Source: Streptosporangiales bacterium (GTDB taxonomy: Bacteria; Actinomycetota; Actinomycetes; Streptosporangiales; WHST01). Taken from it: a DNA stretch of 64,000 bases. The stretch lies in assembly GCA_009379955.1 (NCBI GenBank), contig WHST01000004.1, positions 48,607-112,606 of the forward strand. Direction: 5' to 3'. This document shows, piece by piece, positions 34,155 through 42,509 of this stretch. Below the pieces are notes generated by a model, which was not told the DNA's origin, did not search any database, and worked only from the letters and a program-made list of their open reading frames with translations. The first letter of the stretch is position 1, and every line of letters begins with the position of its first letter. A program made the position numbers and the translations under genes.

Positions 34155-34736
34155 GTGCGGCAGTGGTTCCGCCGGTTCCGTGTCTACGTCATCCTCGCGC
34201 CGCTGACGCTCGCCCTGGGATTCGGCTACAACGGCTACGAGGCGTGGACGGGCAACGACGGCGTCGCCCACCGCGCCGAGGACGTACCGAAGGGCGAGTG
34301 GGTCACCCTCGGGCCGACCACCGTGCGGTTGATGGCCATGACGCAGAGGCAACCGAGCTCCGACCCGGACGCGACCGCGGAGGTGCCGATCGACTCGGTC
34401 GTCGTCATCGCGAGGTTCCAGGCGAAGGTCAACGACGTCAAGAAGCTCACCAGCGAGAAGAAGATCTTCGGCTGTGACTCGACCGTCGAGAACGGCGACG
34501 GTTGGACGTGGGACTCGGAGACGTTGCTCGGAAAACCGTACGTCGCCGACACGGTCTCCCAGACGTGCTCGGGCAAGACGATGACCAAGGACTTCAAGGA
34601 CAAGTTCCCGAAGCAGGGCGACACGTTCGAGTACGTTTACGCGTACTTCGTGCCCAAGGAGCGGGCGAAGGAGCTCCGGCCGACTCTCGCGTGGTACCCG
34701 GAGTACCCGCGCTACTACCGTTTCGCCGTGCGCTGA
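34155..34736 (+). CDS. Single-pass membrane protein, third of cluster (paralogue A)
   Basis: A 193-residue protein starting VRQWFRRFRVYVILAPLTLA: basic head, one membrane segment (~10-28), then an exported domain of ~165 residues with two Cys (KIFGCDSTVE and SQTCSGK) that could form a disulfide. GTG 34155 is chosen because the duplicate gene begins at the equivalent codon and GGAGGGG lies upstream; ATG 34119 is the alternative and would overlap the previous stop. It is a close paralogue of the next gene. Function unknown. Confidence 0.75.
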   Translation: MRQWFRRFRVYVILAPLTLALGFGYNGYEAWTGNDGVAHRAEDVPKGEWVTLGPTTVRLMAMTQRQPSSDPDATAEVPIDSVVVIARFQAKVNDVKKLTSEKKIFGCDSTVENGDGWTWDSETLLGKPYVADTVSQTCSGKTMTKDFKDKFPKQGDTFEYVYAYFVPKERAKELRPTLAWYPEYPRYYRFAVR

Positions 34737-35305
34737 TGAGGCAGTGGTTCCGCCGGTTCCGTGTCTACGTCATCCTCGCGCCGCTGACGCTCGCCCTGGG
34801 ATTCGGCTACAACGGCTACGACGCGTGGGTGGGCAACGACGGCGTCGCCCATCGCGCCGAGGACGTGCCGAAGGGTGAGTGGGTGACGCTCGGACCGACC
34901 ACCGTGCGCCTGGTGAGCATGACCGTGAAGCAGTCGACCTCCGACTCAGAGCTGCCGAAGAACTCGGTCGTCGCGATCGCGAGGTTCCGGGCGAAGGTCG
35001 ACGACGTGAAGAAGCTGACCAGCCAGAAGAAGATCTTCGGCTGTGACTCGACCGTCGAGAGTGGAGAGGGCTGGGTGTGGGAATCGACGTACGGAATCCG
35101 TGAGCCGTATGTCGCGGAGGCCGTCTCGCAGACGTGCTCGGGCAGGACCATGACCAAGGACTTCAAGGACAAGTTCCCGAAGCAGGGCGAGACATTCGAA
35201 TACGTCCACGCGTACTACGTGCCTAAGGAGCGGGCGAAGGAGCTGCGGCCGACTCTCGCGTGGTATCCGGACTTCCCGCGCTACTACCGTTTCGCCGTGC
35301 GCTGA
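34736..35305 (+). CDS. Single-pass membrane protein, fourth of cluster (paralogue B)
   Basis: A 189-residue near-copy of the previous protein: the first ~70 DNA bases are identical, and stretches such as DFKDKFPKQG and PKERAKELRPTLAWYP are the same. It differs mainly in the middle (TVKQSTSDSELPKNS against TQRQPSSDPDATAEV). Both Cys are kept. The ATG shares its A with the preceding TGA (TGATG), which gives tight coupling. Its 3' end overlaps the convergent membrane-protein gene by 83 bases. The pair is a recent tandem duplication. Confidence 0.78.
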   Translation: MRQWFRRFRVYVILAPLTLALGFGYNGYDAWVGNDGVAHRAEDVPKGEWVTLGPTTVRLVSMTVKQSTSDSELPKNSVVAIARFRAKVDDVKKLTSQKKIFGCDSTVESGEGWVWESTYGIREPYVAEAVSQTCSGRTMTKDFKDKFPKQGETFEYVHAYYVPKERAKELRPTLAWYPDFPRYYRFAVR

Positions 35306-36536
35306 ACCGCGACATCGCCAGGTCGAACGTCACGGCGAGCAGGCAGATGCGCAGCGGCTCGATGATCGCGAAGATGGCGACGTCGAGGACGCCGGACGCC
35401 TCCTGCCAGAACATGCCCGAGTCGTGCGGCCCGATGATCGTGACGATGCCCTGCTTCAGCAACACTCCGGTGAGCTCGACACCGCCGTAGAACACGCAGA
35501 AGAGCAGGGCCGCGGGCACGCCCGCGGCGAGCATCAGCCTGATGGCGTGCAGTGGCGGGTAGTACTTCTCCTTGAACCCGTCGGGAGGGAACCTGTTCGC
35601 CCACCGCTTGACGACGCCGGGCGCCTTCTCCAGGGTCTTGGTGACCCTGCCGAGCTGCTTGTCGCCGAGCAGGATCCGCACGTCTTCCATCTGCCGGCCG
35701 TAGACGGCACCGGCGATCGCCAGCCAGGCGATCGGCAGGATGATGCCGTCCTTGACCGCGCCCTGGAACGGGGTGAACCAGCCGAGGTCGAAGGTGAACA
35801 GGTGGTGGAAGTGGATGGGGACCATCGGTCCCACGCCGTCGAAGATGTCCTTGGTGCCCACGAGGTTCTGCCACGCGAGCGTGCCTGACAACCAACCGAG
35901 GAACTCGCGACCGAGCTTCAACACGCCGAGCAGGCCGAAGAACATCCACAGCGACTCGAACACGGCGGCGAGCAGCCCGGTGACGGGGTTGAGGGTCTTC
36001 CTGGTGATGCCCTCGAAGATCTTGACGAGGATCCACGCGACGACGCCGGCGCCTGCGAACCACCAGGTGAAGTCGGTGCTCTCGGACGGTGCCCCGCCCA
36101 GCGGGTGGAGCTCCCAGCCGCGGTACTCGAGCTGCCGCACGTCGTCCATGAACAGGTCCCAGGCGGAGTACACGAGGAGGAACGGCATCAGGGACAGGCC
36201 GATCGACCTGATCAGCTCGCCCAGGCCCTCACGCTCCGGGGCCTTGATCGTCGGATCGACCGCCGCCTCGGACTGGCGCAGGCTCCACAGGGTGGGCAGC
36301 CCGCGCCGGACGGAGACGAACATGAGGACGTACGAGGTGAGGGTGCACAAGATGGCCAGCGACAGCAGCGCGTAGCCGGCCACCTTGTTGATGCCGTTGA
36401 CGTGCGCGGCGACCTCGGCGATCAGGTCGTGCAGGCCGCGGCCGACGAGATACCAGGTGATGAGCGGCACCCAGAACTGCCCGAACAGACGCAGGGTCCT
36501 TCGGGGGATGCTGAGTGGCAGGCTGGACACGTCCAT
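35223..36536 (-). CDS. Multi-pass membrane protein
   Basis: A 437-residue integral membrane protein that I do not recognise. About seven to eight hydrophobic segments are visible (VAGYALLSLAILCTLTSYVL, LMPFLLVYSAWDLFM, FTWWFAGAGVVAWILV, FESLWMFFGLLGVL, IAWLAIAGAVYG, LMLAAGVPAALLFCVFYGG, and a final one near 400). The tail is hydrophilic and Ser/Pro-rich. The C-terminal ~27 codons are antisense to the last codons of the convergent paralogue. The start lies 9 bases after TAGGCT. Its position opposite the four exported-domain proteins suggests a shared envelope role; this is inference. Confidence 0.78.
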   Translation of the reverse strand: MDVSSLPLSIPRRTLRLFGQFWVPLITWYLVGRGLHDLIAEVAAHVNGINKVAGYALLSLAILCTLTSYVLMFVSVRRGLPTLWSLRQSEAAVDPTIKAPEREGLGELIRSIGLSLMPFLLVYSAWDLFMDDVRQLEYRGWELHPLGGAPSESTDFTWWFAGAGVVAWILVKIFEGITRKTLNPVTGLLAAVFESLWMFFGLLGVLKLGREFLGWLSGTLAWQNLVGTKDIFDGVGPMVPIHFHHLFTFDLGWFTPFQGAVKDGIILPIAWLAIAGAVYGRQMEDVRILLGDKQLGRVTKTLEKAPGVVKRWANRFPPDGFKEKYYPPLHAIRLMLAAGVPAALLFCVFYGGVELTGVLLKQGIVTIIGPHDSGMFWQEASGVLDVAIFAIIEPLRICLLAVTFDLAMSRFSARRNGSSAGSPDTTRESAAAPSPAP

Positions 36537-36545
36537 CGCCCCCGG

Positions 36546-36551
36546 AGCCTA
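36546..36551 (-). promoter_or_regulatory. -10 element for multi-pass membrane protein gene
   Basis: TAGGCT on the minus strand, 9 bases before ATG 36536, giving a leader of two or three bases or none. Confidence 0.4.
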
Positions 36552-36605
36552 CCGGCAACCGGAGGAGGACCTACAGTGTGCTGGGCTGACGCGGAAGGAT
36601 GACGA

Positions 36606-37148
36606 ATGACCGAATCGGGCAGTGTGTTCCCCGGACGTCCCGACGACGAGTCGGGACGTCCCCGCGTCATGATCGTCGGCTCCGGGGGCACGGCGACCAA
36701 CGACGGTGACGACCGGGAGGGCGAGTCGCCCGCGGACATGGTCGAGCAACCCGCGAAGGTCATGCGGATCGGCAACATGATCCGCCAGCTGCTCGAGGAG
36801 GTGCGGGCGGCGCCGCTGGACGAGAAGAGCCGCGCCCGGCTCGCCGAGATCCACCGCTCGTCGATCAAGGAGCTCGAGGACGGCCTCTCCGAGGACCTCG
36901 TGAGCGAGCTCGAACGGCTGAGCCTGCCGTTCACCGTCGACGAGATCCCGAGCGACGCCGAGCTGCGGATCGCGCAGGCGCAGCTGGTGGGCTGGCTGGA
37001 GGGCCTGTTCCACGGCATCCAGACGGCCCTGTTCGCCCAGCAGATGGCGGCGCGTGCGCAGCTGGAGCAGATGCGCCGGGCGTTGCCGCCTGGTGCCGTC
37101 CCCCAGGACGGTCAGCAGCCGGGGCACGGCGCCGGCCCGTACCTCTGA
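36606..37148 (+). CDS. bpa: Bacterial proteasome activator
   Basis: A 180-residue homologue of Bpa/PafE (DUF2587), which forms a dodecameric ring that opens the 20S proteasome gate without ATP. The four-helix core covers ~45-150 (IGNMIRQLLEEVRAAPLDEK, IHRSSIKELEDGLS, LVGWLEGLFHGIQTALFAQQ). The C-terminus GHGAGPYL carries the penultimate Tyr-Leu used to dock into the proteasome; the Mycobacterium tuberculosis protein ends GQYL. The N-terminus is acidic and disordered. ATG 36606 has GGAAGG upstream. Its presence implies that the organism has proteasome genes elsewhere. Confidence 0.93.
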   Translation: MTESGSVFPGRPDDESGRPRVMIVGSGGTATNDGDDREGESPADMVEQPAKVMRIGNMIRQLLEEVRAAPLDEKSRARLAEIHRSSIKELEDGLSEDLVSELERLSLPFTVDEIPSDAELRIAQAQLVGWLEGLFHGIQTALFAQQMAARAQLEQMRRALPPGAVPQDGQQPGHGAGPYL

Positions 37149-37161
37149 CCCCGCTCCGCGA

Positions 37162-37977
37162 TCAGCGGAGCGAGTGGCTCGGTTCGGCGAGGTCGAACAG
37201 CGCGGCGAGCGTTCTGGCGACTCCGTCGTCGTCGTTGGTGGGGGCCCGCGCGGTGACGACGTCGAGCACGTCGGGATGGGCGTTGCGCATCGCGTAGGAG
37301 CGACCTGCCCAGCGCAGCATCTCCAGGTCGTTGGGCATGTCGCCGAAGGCGACGACGTCGGCGGCGTCGATCCCACGCTCGGCGCACAGCGCAGCGACCG
37401 CGCTGGCCTTGGTCACCCCGTACGCGCTGATCTCGACCAGGCCCGATCCGAAGCCGGAGTGCGTGCACGTCGCGAGCGTGCCGACGGTGTCGGTCAGCCG
37501 GGCGAGCAGCGCGTCGGAGTCGCCGTCCGGGTGCTTGGCCAGCAGCTTCGCCGCGGGACGCGACGTCAGGGTGGCGAGGTCGACCTGCTCGTGCGGTTCG
37601 ACCGCGCGGTAGTCGGCCTGCGCGGCGAAGTCCCAGCCGTACTCGGCGGCGAACGCGACCTTCGGCACGGCGCGATCGATGACGTCGACGAGGTGCGCCA
37701 GCAGATCGGGCGCCATCGGGTGCGCCGTCAGGATCTCCTCGTGCCGCAGGTCGACGACGAGTGCGCCGTTGGAGCAGACCGCGAGCCCGTGCTCGCCGGC
37801 GTGCTCGGCCATGCCGTCCATCCAGCGCGGTGGACGCCCGGTGACGAACACGACCTCGGCGCCCGCGGCCTCGACCGCCGCGAGCACCGCGTGGGTGTAC
37901 GGGGACACGGTGCGGTCGGTGCGAAGGAGGGTGCCGTCGAGGTCGGTGGCGACGAGGCGAGGAGGGCGGGGCGGCAC
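37162..37977 (-). CDS. HAD-superfamily hydrolase, Cof-type (IIB)
   Basis: A 271-residue phosphatase of the Cof/YbiV-like class. Motif I ATDLDGTLL carries the nucleophile Asp and acid/base Asp, motif II is VVFVTGRPP, the Lys of motif III is in YGVTKASAV, and motif IV FGDMPNDLEML holds the metal acids. A cap domain lies between ~85 and 190. Substrates in this class are sugar phosphates, nucleotides or cofactor phosphates. GTG 37977 follows TAGCCT by 6 bases. The gene converges with bpa. Confidence 0.92.
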   Translation of the reverse strand: MPPRPPRLVATDLDGTLLRTDRTVSPYTHAVLAAVEAAGAEVVFVTGRPPRWMDGMAEHAGEHGLAVCSNGALVVDLRHEEILTAHPMAPDLLAHLVDVIDRAVPKVAFAAEYGWDFAAQADYRAVEPHEQVDLATLTSRPAAKLLAKHPDGDSDALLARLTDTVGTLATCTHSGFGSGLVEISAYGVTKASAVAALCAERGIDAADVVAFGDMPNDLEMLRWAGRSYAMRNAHPDVLDVVTARAPTNDDDGVARTLAALFDLAEPSHSLR

Positions 37978-37983
37978 GCCTCA

Positions 37984-37989
37984 AGGCTA
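37984..37989 (-). promoter_or_regulatory. -10 element for HAD hydrolase gene
   Basis: TAGCCT on the minus strand ends 6 bases before GTG 37977. Confidence 0.5.
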
Positions 37990-38019
37990 TCCGCTCGAAC
38001 GCCGACCCGGTCCGTCCCA

Positions 38020-38098
38020 GCTGGGTCCCCGGTGGTGGTCCTGGCCCTCGCTGGGGTCCCCGGCTGTGGTGCGGGCCCCCGTTGGGGTCCCCAGCCGG
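38020..38098. repeat. Palindromic ~30-bp tandem repeat, three degenerate units
   Basis: Units begin at 38020, 38050 and 38081, each opening with a version of the palindrome GCTGGGGTCCCCAGC (GCTGGGTCCCCGG, GCTGGGGTCCCCGGC, GTTGGGGTCCCCAGC) followed by ~15 G/C-rich spacer bases. The same repeat occurs in better-preserved form at 63741-63858. It sits between the upstream end of the HAD gene and the 3' end of the SorC gene. Confidence 0.7.
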
Positions 38099-38119
38099 TC
38101 ACGGGTGACGCGGCGTGGA

Positions 38120-39073
38120 TCAGGCGAGGAGGCGGCGGGCCAGGGCGGTGTGGGTGACGAGCGAGGTGCCGATGCCGCCGGCCTTCACCGCGCGGACGGC
38201 GTCCGCCTTGCGGGCGTCGTAGGCGAGGGTGAGGACCGACCTGGTGCGGCGCAGGTCGGCCGGGCCGACCCCGATCACCCGCGAGCGCAGCCCGGGATCG
38301 AGCGGTGCGCCGTCGCGGTCGAACACGACCCCGCAGGTCTCCGCGGTGGCGCCGGCCCTGGCGAGCGAGCGGCGTTCGCGCTCGCCCAGCGCGTCGTACA
38401 CCGTCGACAGACCGGTACCCCAGGCCCCGACCGAGATCACGGCGACGGACAGCCGCCGGTAGTGGCTGTGCGCCCGCGCCACGAGGGCCTCGCGGCGCAG
38501 CGCGGTCGCGGCGCCGGCGTCGGGGACGAGCAGCGGCGCGTAGAAGGTGACGGCCGAGCCGCCGGACGCCTCGGCCACCTTGCGGGTGACGTCGACGGTG
38601 CTCGCGTCGACGTCGGACCTGGCCAGTGCGCCGCACAGCTGGACTGCCGAGCACGGCGGCAGCTCGGTGAGCTGGGCCGCGAGGTCGAGCAGCGAGCGCC
38701 CCCACGCGATCCCCACGACGTCGCCCGGCTCGACCACCTCGGCCAGGTGGTCGGCCGCGAGGCGGGAGATCTGGTGCCTGAGCACGGCTGGCTCGTCGTC
38801 GTCGAGGTCGGCGACGACGACGTGCTCGTACCCCAGGCGCAGCCGGACGGCCTCGGACAGGTCGGTGTCGATCTCTGCCGGCCGGCCGATCTGGATGGTC
38901 ACGAGACCCTCGCTGTGCGCCCGTTCGAGCAGCCGGGCGACCTTGAACCTGCTGAGACCGAGCTCCTCGCCGATCTGGATCTTCGACCGGCCGTCGAGGT
39001 GGAACCGTCGTGCCACGGCCGTGAGCTGGACGAGCTCCGCCGGGCCCAGCCGCCTGCGCTCTGTCGTCGGCAT
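38120..39073 (-). CDS. SorC/DeoR-type sugar-binding transcriptional regulator
   Basis: A 317-residue regulator. The N-terminal helix-turn-helix (RFHLDGRSKIQIGEELGLSR, then FKVARLLERAHSEGLV) spans ~20-60. The C-terminal ~250 residues are a SorC sugar-phosphate sensor domain with the expected GDVVGIAWGRSLLDLA and GVVFDRDGAPLD segments. It diverges from a dehydrogenase and ABC importer operon and most likely controls that promoter in response to a phosphorylated sugar or polyol. ATG 39073 lies 45 bases from the -35 of that operon, so binding sites can serve both directions. Confidence 0.92.
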   Translation of the reverse strand: MPTTERRRLGPAELVQLTAVARRFHLDGRSKIQIGEELGLSRFKVARLLERAHSEGLVTIQIGRPAEIDTDLSEAVRLRLGYEHVVVADLDDDEPAVLRHQISRLAADHLAEVVEPGDVVGIAWGRSLLDLAAQLTELPPCSAVQLCGALARSDVDASTVDVTRKVAEASGGSAVTFYAPLLVPDAGAATALRREALVARAHSHYRRLSVAVISVGAWGTGLSTVYDALGERERRSLARAGATAETCGVVFDRDGAPLDPGLRSRVIGVGPADLRRTRSVLTLAYDARKADAVRAVKAGGIGTSLVTHTALARRLLA

Positions 39074-39117
39074 GGCGGCTCCCGGCTGGACGGCGTGTCG
39101 CCGTCGGTGCGCGGGGC

Positions 39118-39146
39118 TTGACAGCCCGTGCTGACGGCGCTGTACT
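39118..39146 (+). promoter_or_regulatory. Sigma70-type promoter of polyol operon with flanking inverted repeats
   Basis: TTGACA (39118-39123), 17-base spacer, TGTACT (39141-39146). Just downstream lie short inverted repeats (CTCGTTCGAG at ~39154, and GAGCG/CGCTC arms at ~39161-39176) before the ATG at 39203, suitable as SorC-type operators. This is one of the few genes here with a long leader and full -35. Confidence 0.55.
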
Positions 39147-39202
39147 CAGCGTACTCGTTCGAGCGTCGGTTCGCTCATCTGAGCGCACCGCGAGGAGGCT
39201 GC

Positions 39203-40204
39203 ATGCGGGCGGCGGTCATCACCACCCCGGGCGACATCACCGTCCGGGAGGTGCCCGACCCGACGCCGGGACCCGGCGCGATCGTCGTACGGGTCGGCGC
39301 GTGCGGCGTGTGCGGCACCGACCTGCACATCGCCGACGGCGAGTTCCCGCCGACGCCGTACCCGATCGTGCCCGGACACGAGTTCAGCGGCACGGTCGTC
39401 GCGCTCGGCGCCGACGTCCGTGCCGACGTGCGCGAGGGAGACCGGGTCGCCGTCGACCCGTCGCTGTTCTGCGGGCGCTGCGCCGAGTGCAGGCGCGGGC
39501 GCGGCAACCTGTGCGAGAACTGGGGAGCGACGGGCGACACCGTCGACGGCGCGTTCGCCGAGTACGTCTCGGTGCCCGCCGTCCAGGCGTACGGCATGCC
39601 CGATCACCTGTCGTGGTCGGAGGGAGCGCTCGTCGAGCCGGTCTCGTGCGCCGTCCACGGTCTGCACCGGTTGGGTGTCGAGGTGGGCGAGCGGGTGCTC
39701 GTGGTCGGCGCTGGCACCATGGGACTGCTCATCTCGCAGCTCGCCCAGCGCGCGGGTGGCGTGGTGAGTGTCGTCGACCGCAACCCGGCCCGGCTGCCCG
39801 CGGCCGCCGAGATCGGCGCGCACGCGACCGCCGAGTCGGTCGAGGCGCTCGACGCGCCGCCGTTCGACGTCGCTGTCGACGTCACGGGTGCTCCGCCCGC
39901 GATCGAGGCGGCGTTCGGCGCGTTGCGCCGCGGCGGCCGGCTGCAGATCTTCGGTGTCGCCGCGGCCGAGGCGCGGGTCAGCCTTTCGCCGTTCCGCATC
40001 TACAACGACGAGATCACCATCGTCGGCTCGATGGCCGTGCTCAACAGCTACGGCAAGGCGCTGGAGCTCGTCGGCTCCGGCGCCGTCCAGGTCGGCGGGC
40101 TCGTCACCGACACGCTGCCGCTCGGGCGATACGCCGACGCGCTGCAGCGTGTACGCGATGGTGCCGGACTGAAGGTCCACGTCGATCCGGCACTGCCCGA
40201 CTAG
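39203..40204 (+). CDS. Zinc-dependent alcohol/polyol dehydrogenase
   Basis: A 333-residue medium-chain dehydrogenase. The catalytic zinc site begins CGVCGTDLHIADG, with the ligand His in PGHEFSGTV. The structural zinc is held by four Cys in CGRCAECRRGRGNLCENWG. The NAD site VLVVGAGTMGLLISQLAQRA follows at ~165. The family includes sorbitol, threonine and L-iditol dehydrogenases; with a SorC regulator and sugar-type importer alongside, a polyol 2-dehydrogenase is likely. GAGGAGG lies 4 bases before ATG 39203. It is first in an operon reaching 43351. Confidence 0.9.
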   Translation: MRAAVITTPGDITVREVPDPTPGPGAIVVRVGACGVCGTDLHIADGEFPPTPYPIVPGHEFSGTVVALGADVRADVREGDRVAVDPSLFCGRCAECRRGRGNLCENWGATGDTVDGAFAEYVSVPAVQAYGMPDHLSWSEGALVEPVSCAVHGLHRLGVEVGERVLVVGAGTMGLLISQLAQRAGGVVSVVDRNPARLPAAAEIGAHATAESVEALDAPPFDVAVDVTGAPPAIEAAFGALRRGGRLQIFGVAAAEARVSLSPFRIYNDEITIVGSMAVLNSYGKALELVGSGAVQVGGLVTDTLPLGRYADALQRVRDGAGLKVHVDPALPD

Positions 40205-40232
40205 TCAGGCCCGACGTTCGAGGAGGTCCGCA

Positions 40233-41561
40233 ATGGCGCGGAGCAGGCTGGTCACGGGAGCGGCACTCGTCGCCGCCGGAGCACTGCTCACGGGGTGCGC
40301 GGGCGCGGGCGCGATCGGCGGCGGGAGTGACAGCACGCAGCTGACCATCGCGATCGACGCGATCGCGCTCTCGTCCCGGTTCGAGCGCGACAACCCCGGC
40401 ATCGAGCTCGACTTCGTCTCGTTGCCGGAGAACGAGGCGCGCGCGAAGATCACGACGTCCGTGGCGACCGGCGGCGGCGAGTACGACGTCACGATGATCA
40501 GCAACTACGAGACGCAGATGTGGGCCGAGAACGGCTGGATCACCAACCTGCAGCCGTACATCGACGAGTCGCCTTCGTACGACGCCGACGACTTCATCCC
40601 GTCGCTGAAGGAATCCCTCTCCTACGAGGGCGACATGTACTCCGTGCCGTTCTACGGCGAGTCGTCGTTCCTCACCTACCGCGAGGACCTGTTCGAGAAG
40701 GCGGGCCTGACCATGCCGGCCAAGCCGACCTGGCCGCAGGTCGCGGAGCTCGCCAAGAAGCTGGACGATCCCGAGAATGGTGTGTCGGGCATCTGCCTGC
40801 GCGGCATCCCCGGTTGGGGTGAGGTGCTCGCGCCCCTCGACACCGTCATCAACACGTTCGGCGGCCGCTGGTTCGACGAGAACTGGAACGCGCAGCTCAC
40901 CTCGCCCGAGGTGAAGGAGGCCGTGCAGTTCTACGTCGACACCGTGCGGGAGAGCGGGCAGACCGGCGCCGCGGCGAGCAACTTCGGCGACTGCCTCACC
41001 CGCTACAGCCAGGGGCAGGCCGCGATGTGGTACGACGCGACGTCGATGGTCAGCACCACCGAGGACAAGGCCGAGAGCGAGGTCGAGGGCAAGAACGGCT
41101 ACGCGCCCGCACCGGTGGTGAAGACGGAGTCGTCGGGCTGGCTCTACACCTGGTCGCTCGGCATCCCGCGCACGTCCGAGCACAAGGACGACGCCTGGAA
41201 GTTCGTCGAGTGGATGACGAACAAGGAGTACATCGAGACCGTCGGCGAGGAGCTCGGCTGGGCGCGCGTGCCACCGGGGAGCCGGCAGTCGACGTACGAG
41301 ATCCCGCAGGTCGAGGATGCCGCGCAGGCGTACGCGGGTCCCACGTTGCAGGCCCTGGAGACCGCGGACGAGAAGAAGCCGACGGTGCAGGCGGTGCCGT
41401 ACCAGGGCATCCAGTTCCTGCGGATACCGGAGTTCCAGGACCTCGGCACCAGGGTCAGCCAGCAGATCGCCGCGGCGATCGCCGGCAACGTCACCGTCGA
41501 CGAGGCGCTCGAGCAGTCGCAGCGATATGCGCAGAGCGTCGGCGAGAGCTATCGAGAGTAG
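40233..41561 (+). CDS. ABC transporter extracellular substrate-binding lipoprotein (polyol/sugar)
   Basis: A 442-residue family 1 solute-binding lipoprotein. A signal peptide ends in the lipobox LLTGCAG, with the lipidated Cys near residue 23. The body shows family features: GGGEYDVTMISNYETQMWA, VPFYGESSFLTYREDLFEKA and WSLGIPRTSEHKDDAWKFVE. Closest in character to SmoE/MtlE-type sorbitol/mannitol binding proteins. AGGAGGT lies before ATG 40233. It is followed within 6 bases by two permease genes, but no ATPase gene is nearby; a shared MsiK-type ATPase encoded elsewhere, common in actinobacteria, is likely. Confidence 0.92.
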   Translation: MARSRLVTGAALVAAGALLTGCAGAGAIGGGSDSTQLTIAIDAIALSSRFERDNPGIELDFVSLPENEARAKITTSVATGGGEYDVTMISNYETQMWAENGWITNLQPYIDESPSYDADDFIPSLKESLSYEGDMYSVPFYGESSFLTYREDLFEKAGLTMPAKPTWPQVAELAKKLDDPENGVSGICLRGIPGWGEVLAPLDTVINTFGGRWFDENWNAQLTSPEVKEAVQFYVDTVRESGQTGAAASNFGDCLTRYSQGQAAMWYDATSMVSTTEDKAESEVEGKNGYAPAPVVKTESSGWLYTWSLGIPRTSEHKDDAWKFVEWMTNKEYIETVGEELGWARVPPGSRQSTYEIPQVEDAAQAYAGPTLQALETADEKKPTVQAVPYQGIQFLRIPEFQDLGTRVSQQIAAAIAGNVTVDEALEQSQRYAQSVGESYRE

Positions 41562-41567
41562 GTCGAC

Positions 41568-42509
41568 ATGACGACGACCACCGCGAACGTGACCGCGCCC
41601 CAGGCCGCCCCCGGCGGGTCACGTGCGTCCGAGCGTCGCGAGGGCTGGATGCGGCGTGGGCCGCTGCTCCCCGCCCTGGTGTTCGCCATCATCGTCACGC
41701 AGCTGCCGTTCCTCGCGACCCTGTACTACTCCACCCAGTCGTGGAACCTCGTACGTCCCGGGTCGCGGCAGTTCGTGGGACTCGCCAACTACGGGGCCGT
41801 GTTCGCCGACCGCACCTTCCGGGAGGCCGCGCTGAACTCGATCCTGATCACCGTCGGCTGCGTCCTGGTCGCGATGCTGCTGGGCATCGGTCTCGCCCTG
41901 CTGCTCGACCGGCCGTTCCGCGGCCGCGGCATCGTCCGCACGCTGCTCATCACGCCGTTCCTGGTGATGCCGGTGGCGGGCGCGCTGCTGTGGAAGACGA
42001 CGATGTTCGACCCCATCTTCGGCATCGTCAACTTCGTGCTCGGCCCGCTCGGCTTCGGTGACTTCGCCTGGCTCACGAGCAGCCCGCTGTTCTCGATCGT
42101 CGCCGCGCTGGTCTGGCAGTGGACGCCGTTCATGATGCTGCTCGTCCTCGCCGGCCTGCAGAGCCAGTCGGGTGAGGTGCTCGAGGCCGCGTCGGTCGAC
42201 GGCGCGAGCCGGTGGCAGACGTTCGTGTCGATCACGCTGCCGCACCTGCGGCGCTACATCGAGCTCGGCGTGCTGCTGGGCGCGATCTACGTGGTCAACA
42301 CGTTCGACACGATCTACATGATGGCCCAGGGCGGGCCTGGCACGTCGAGCGCCAACCTGCCCTTCTACCTCTACCAGCGCGCGTTCCTCGGCTTCGACGT
42401 CGGCCAGGCCGCGGCGCTCGGCGTGGTCGTGGTGATCGGCACCATCATCGTCGCCACCGCGGCCCTGCGGCTGCTGTTCAGGAGCTTCAACGTGGAGGGC
42501 CAGTCATGA
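41568..42509 (+). CDS. ABC sugar/polyol transporter permease (MalF/SmoF type)
   Basis: A 313-residue inner-membrane permease with six membrane segments after a Pro/Ala-rich head of ~25 residues. The EAA loop EAASVDGASRWQTFVSITLP is at ~205-224. It pairs with the next permease, whose ATG overlaps its TGA (ATGA), to form the heterodimeric channel. First-segment sequence LLPALVFAIIVTQLPFLATL is typical of the CUT1 family. Confidence 0.93.
   Translation: MTTTTANVTAPQAAPGGSRASERREGWMRRGPLLPALVFAIIVTQLPFLATLYYSTQSWNLVRPGSRQFVGLANYGAVFADRTFREAALNSILITVGCVLVAMLLGIGLALLLDRPFRGRGIVRTLLITPFLVMPVAGALLWKTTMFDPIFGIVNFVLGPLGFGDFAWLTSSPLFSIVAALVWQWTPFMMLLVLAGLQSQSGEVLEAASVDGASRWQTFVSITLPHLRRYIELGVLLGAIYVVNTFDTIYMMAQGGPGTSSANLPFYLYQRAFLGFDVGQAAALGVVVVIGTIIVATAALRLLFRSFNVEGQS

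Noticed and set aside
39128..39202. N-terminal extension of the dehydrogenase from 39128
   Set aside because: It lies inside the promoter and operator region, and family homology starts at ATG 39203 after GAGGAGG.
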